From Alphaproteobacteria bacterium (GTDB lineage: Bacteria; Pseudomonadota; Alphaproteobacteria; Caulobacterales; Parvularculaceae), in contig JAUIEG010000010.1 of the NCBI GenBank assembly GCA_030428745.1, forward strand, positions 1 to 15,495: DNA of 15,495 nucleotides, given 5' to 3'. Positions within the stretch are counted from its first letter, which is position 1. Each line of letters opens with the position of its first letter. Below, one piece after another: positions 13,619-15,495 of the stretch. The position numbers were made by a program, and so were the translations under genes. The notes under the pieces are model-generated. The model worked only from the letters and a program-made list of their open reading frames with translations. It made no database searches and was not told where the DNA came from.

Positions 13619-14407
13619 ATGGAAACGCCGGAAACCAACCCAAGACGAAGCCGATGGCCATGGCTGGATGCGATTCCGGACCCGGTGGTCGCAATTGCGC
13701 TTGTTTTGTCTCTTATCCAGTTGGGTGTAGCGGCGGCGCCTGCGGGCGTCGTGCGGCGCATATGGCGCCTGGTGGAGGTGTCGCCGGCGAGGATTAATCA
13801 TGCAGCGGAGGCCGGCGAGTGGACGAGAGTTGTTCGCCCCTATCTCGGTCACATGTTTTTCCACATTAACCTCCTCCATTATGCCGTGAATGTTGCCGCT
13901 ATCATGGTGGCGGGGACGCTCGTTTATCGTGAAATGCAGTCGAAGACGGCGCCGGGGAAAAGCGATCCCGCAGCTGCATTCATTGCCTTTTTTCTCCTTT
14001 GCGGCATGGCGGGCGCTTTCGCATTTGTAGCGCTGAACCCGAAAACCTACATGCCCATGATCGGCGCATCAGGCGCAGCGGCGGGGCTTTTCGGAGCGCT
14101 GGTGTTGATGGCTGCGCGGCGCGACTGGCCTGCGCTGCCTCTCGCGGGCGCAGCAAAAACGGTGTTTGTTATTGTCGCCGTCTCTGCGGGGCTTCTTATT
14201 ATTAACTTTGCTCTCTATGCGGTTTTTGATTTTGCGCTCGACATTTTGCAAAGCAAAAAAATCCTGCTGAGCCGAATTCCGGGATGGCGCAGTCAGCTTA
14301 ATATCTGGCTCGGGGGCGCCAGCGCATGGCAGGCCCATGCGGGCGGTTATCTGTTCGGCCTCATATCATTCCCGCTTTTTGAGCGCATGGCCCGCGCATC
14401 AAGGTAA
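13619..14407 (+). CDS. Rhomboid family intramembrane serine protease
   Basis: A 262-residue membrane protein with about six transmembrane helices. The catalytic serine is S151 in GASGAAAG (149-156), and the catalytic histidine is H240 in AWQAHAGGYLFG (236-247). H87 and N91 in HYAVN match the H150/N154 oxyanion-region pair of E. coli GlpG, so the active site looks complete. There is no GlpG-type N-terminal cytoplasmic domain, only about 20 residues before the first helix. Rhomboids cleave transmembrane substrates near the membrane surface; the substrate is unknown. A long loop between helices (about 200-230) is partly charged. The ATG at 13619 has only a weak ribosome-binding sequence (GAGCAGG). 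It is divergent from the PilZ operon and followed 80 bp later by the CBS gene. Confidence 0.93.
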   Translation: METPETNPRRSRWPWLDAIPDPVVAIALVLSLIQLGVAAAPAGVVRRIWRLVEVSPARINHAAEAGEWTRVVRPYLGHMFFHINLLHYAVNVAAIMVAGTLVYREMQSKTAPGKSDPAAAFIAFFLLCGMAGAFAFVALNPKTYMPMIGASGAAAGLFGALVLMAARRDWPALPLAGAAKTVFVIVAVSAGLLIINFALYAVFDFALDILQSKKILLSRIPGWRSQLNIWLGGASAWQAHAGGYLFGLISFPLFERMARASR

Positions 14408-14427
14408 ACGCGGGCGTTCTGGATGCC

Positions 14428-14448
14428 GTTGGCGCTTGCGTCGCCAAC
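14428..14448. other. Stem-loop between rhomboid and CBS genes
   Basis: GTTGGCG (14428-14434) and CGCCAAC (14442-14448) form a perfect 7-bp stem with a 7-base loop, 20 bp after the rhomboid stop. No T-run follows, so it is not a standard terminator; it may modulate readthrough into the CBS gene or mark transcript ends. Confidence 0.35.
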
Positions 14449-14487
14449 TCTCCGGGTTCAGAATAAGCGGCAGGGAAGGAGGCGCTC

Positions 14488-14916
14488 ATGAAAGCCAAAC
14501 ATATCCTTCAGTCCAAAGGCGCCGACGTTTTCGCCGTTAATCCTGACGACACGATCGCCGCCGCCGTCGGCGTGCTCAACGACAAAAACATTGGCGCGGT
14601 TGTCGTACGAGACGCGCGTGGAGAGGCCGTCGGCATCTTGTCGGAGCGTGATGTTGTTAGGCGTCTCGGTGAAAAAGGCGCCGAGGCGATGAACATGCGC
14701 GTCAGCGATTGCATGACGGGTGATCCTTACACCTGCGCGCCAGATGAGACCGTTGATGATCTTATGGCGCGCATGACGGAAAAACGTATTCGCCACCTGC
14801 CGGTGCAAAGCGACGGCCGGATCGTCGGCGTCATCTCTATCGGCGATGTGGTGAAGCGCAAGATCCAGGAAGCCGAACAGGAAGCGGCGGCTTTAAAGGA
14901 ATATATTAGTTCCTGA
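14488..14916 (+). CDS. CBS domain pair protein
   Basis: A 142-residue soluble protein made of a tandem CBS (Bateman) module and little else. CBS1 spans about 5-62 (GAVVVRDARGEAVGILSERD) and CBS2 about 73-128 (RHLPVQSDGRIVGVISIGDV). The C-terminal helix (VVKRKIQEAEQEAAALKEYI) is typical of the stand-alone CBS proteins common in Proteobacteria. Bateman modules bind adenine nucleotides such as AMP, ATP or SAM and act as energy or metabolite sensors; the ligand and partner here are unknown. The start ATG 14488 has a strong Shine-Dalgarno sequence, AAGGAGG (14476-14482). The gene may be co-transcribed with the rhomboid gene or have its own promoter in the 80-bp gap. It ends 53 bp before the stop of the convergent patatin gene. 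Confidence 0.92.
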   Translation: MKAKHILQSKGADVFAVNPDDTIAAAVGVLNDKNIGAVVVRDARGEAVGILSERDVVRRLGEKGAEAMNMRVSDCMTGDPYTCAPDETVDDLMARMTEKRIRHLPVQSDGRIVGVISIGDVVKRKIQEAEQEAAALKEYISS

Positions 14917-14969
14917 AGAGTTATGAGTAATGCGGAAGAGGGCTTATCGAGACCCTTATTCCCTGTTGC

Positions 14970-15495
14970 CTAACCAAGATACTCAAGCGCACTTTCGATC
15001 TGTGGGCGTGCGTCGTCGACCGCCTTGCGGCCAAGGGCGATCAGCTCCTCGGCCTTGTCGAACTCGAGAAGAGAGATATGCCCCACCTGCGGCGTTACCA
15101 GAACGTCCGGCGGCTCACCCGCAAGGCGTGAGCGGGTGACGCGGTCCATCAAAATATTGAACGAAGCTAGCATGACCGAGCCGACGCCCGGCGCGCTCGC
15201 TGTTCCTTGAAAAAGTTTTGCAATCCCGCCTTTTGAATCTTTTATGACCGGGTGCATTTCACCGAAGCGCGCTTTTCGCTGCGCGACGCCGAGATTGAAA
15301 GCGTCCGCATGCAGACCAATGGCGATGACGACGCGCGCGCCAAGCGCGCGGCAGGCGGAAACGGGCAGGGGGTTGACGAGAGCGCCGTCAATGAGCCAGC
15401 GCCCGTCGACGGCGCGCGGCGGAAAAATGCCGGGCAGGGCGTAAGCCGCTTGTAATGCTTCTGCGAGATCGCCGTCGCGCAGCCAGACTTCATGC
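14970..15495 (-). CDS. rssA: Patatin-like phospholipase (RssA-type), partial
   Basis: The frame is open from the TAG at 14970-14972 to the right edge, giving 174 C-terminal residues of a protein whose start lies outside. An internal ATG at 15257 could be mistaken for the start, but the frame above it clearly codes: ALPGIFPPRAVDGRWLIDGA is followed by LVNPLPV, the patatin block with the catalytic aspartate in DGA (codon at 15387-15389). Later RLAGEPPDVLVTP and the segment HISLLEFDKAEELIALG align well with E. coli RssA. Patatins are lipid acyl hydrolases with a Ser-Asp dyad; the nucleophile GxSxG motif would be beyond the window. The gene is convergent with the CBS gene. Confidence 0.9.
   Translation of the reverse strand, partial: HEVWLRDGDLAEALQAAYALPGIFPPRAVDGRWLIDGALVNPLPVSACRALGARVVIAIGLHADAFNLGVAQRKARFGEMHPVIKDSKGGIAKLFQGTASAPGVGSVMLASFNILMDRVTRSRLAGEPPDVLVTPQVGHISLLEFDKAEELIALGRKAVDDARPQIESALEYLG

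Overview
The window looks like ordinary chromosome of a GC-rich (about 60% by eye) alphaproteobacterium. The clues are a DUF3126 protein (a family I know mainly from Alphaproteobacteria), a short PhoH protein, a tandem PilZ protein, and compact operons with 4-bp stop/start overlaps. A marine Parvularcula- or Hyphomonas-like lineage is a guess, not shown. I see no rRNA, tRNA, CRISPR array, insertion sequence, prophage or recognised defence system. Twenty protein genes are supported, one of them cut by the right edge.

Layout. 41-1389 (+): a PPOX-fold flavoprotein, HolC (DNA polymerase III chi) and a small DksA-like zinc-finger protein, tightly packed. 1386-6487 (-): one long co-oriented run. 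In transcription order it reads: an unknown exported protein (5765-6487), a YheS-type ABC-F ATPase, a PchB-like chorismate mutase, two overlapping hotdog thioesterases, and a CaCA-type sodium/calcium exchanger whose stop codon overlaps that of the dksA-like gene. 6693-7892 (+): an unrecognised four-helix membrane protein closed by a clear stem-loop terminator. 7921-8403 (-): a copper chaperone lipoprotein of the PCu(A)C family. 8501-10157 (+): DUF3126 plus a large unrecognised multi-pass membrane protein. 10158-10919 (-): a single-helix anchored protein of unknown function. 11033-11830 (-): PhoH ATPase. 12133-13503 (-): a two-gene operon of a tandem PilZ protein followed by a GYF_2-domain protein. 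13619-14916 (+): a rhomboid protease and a CBS-pair protein. 14970-15495 (-): the C-terminal part of an RssA-like patatin phospholipase that runs off the window.

Most genes are housekeeping or envelope functions without an obvious joint pathway. The most unusual unit is the PilZ/GYF operon. The PilZ protein keeps two complete c-di-GMP-binding signatures. Its partner joins an N-terminal GYF_2 module to a C-terminal domain whose pattern resembles the SinR-like/Cas2-like ferredoxin fold. The operon is divergent from a rhomboid protease, and the intervening region carries a perfect 15-bp palindrome and TTAA-type sites. The second point worth checking is an apparently protein-like reading frame with no standard start codon, directly after the chorismate mutase gene in another frame.
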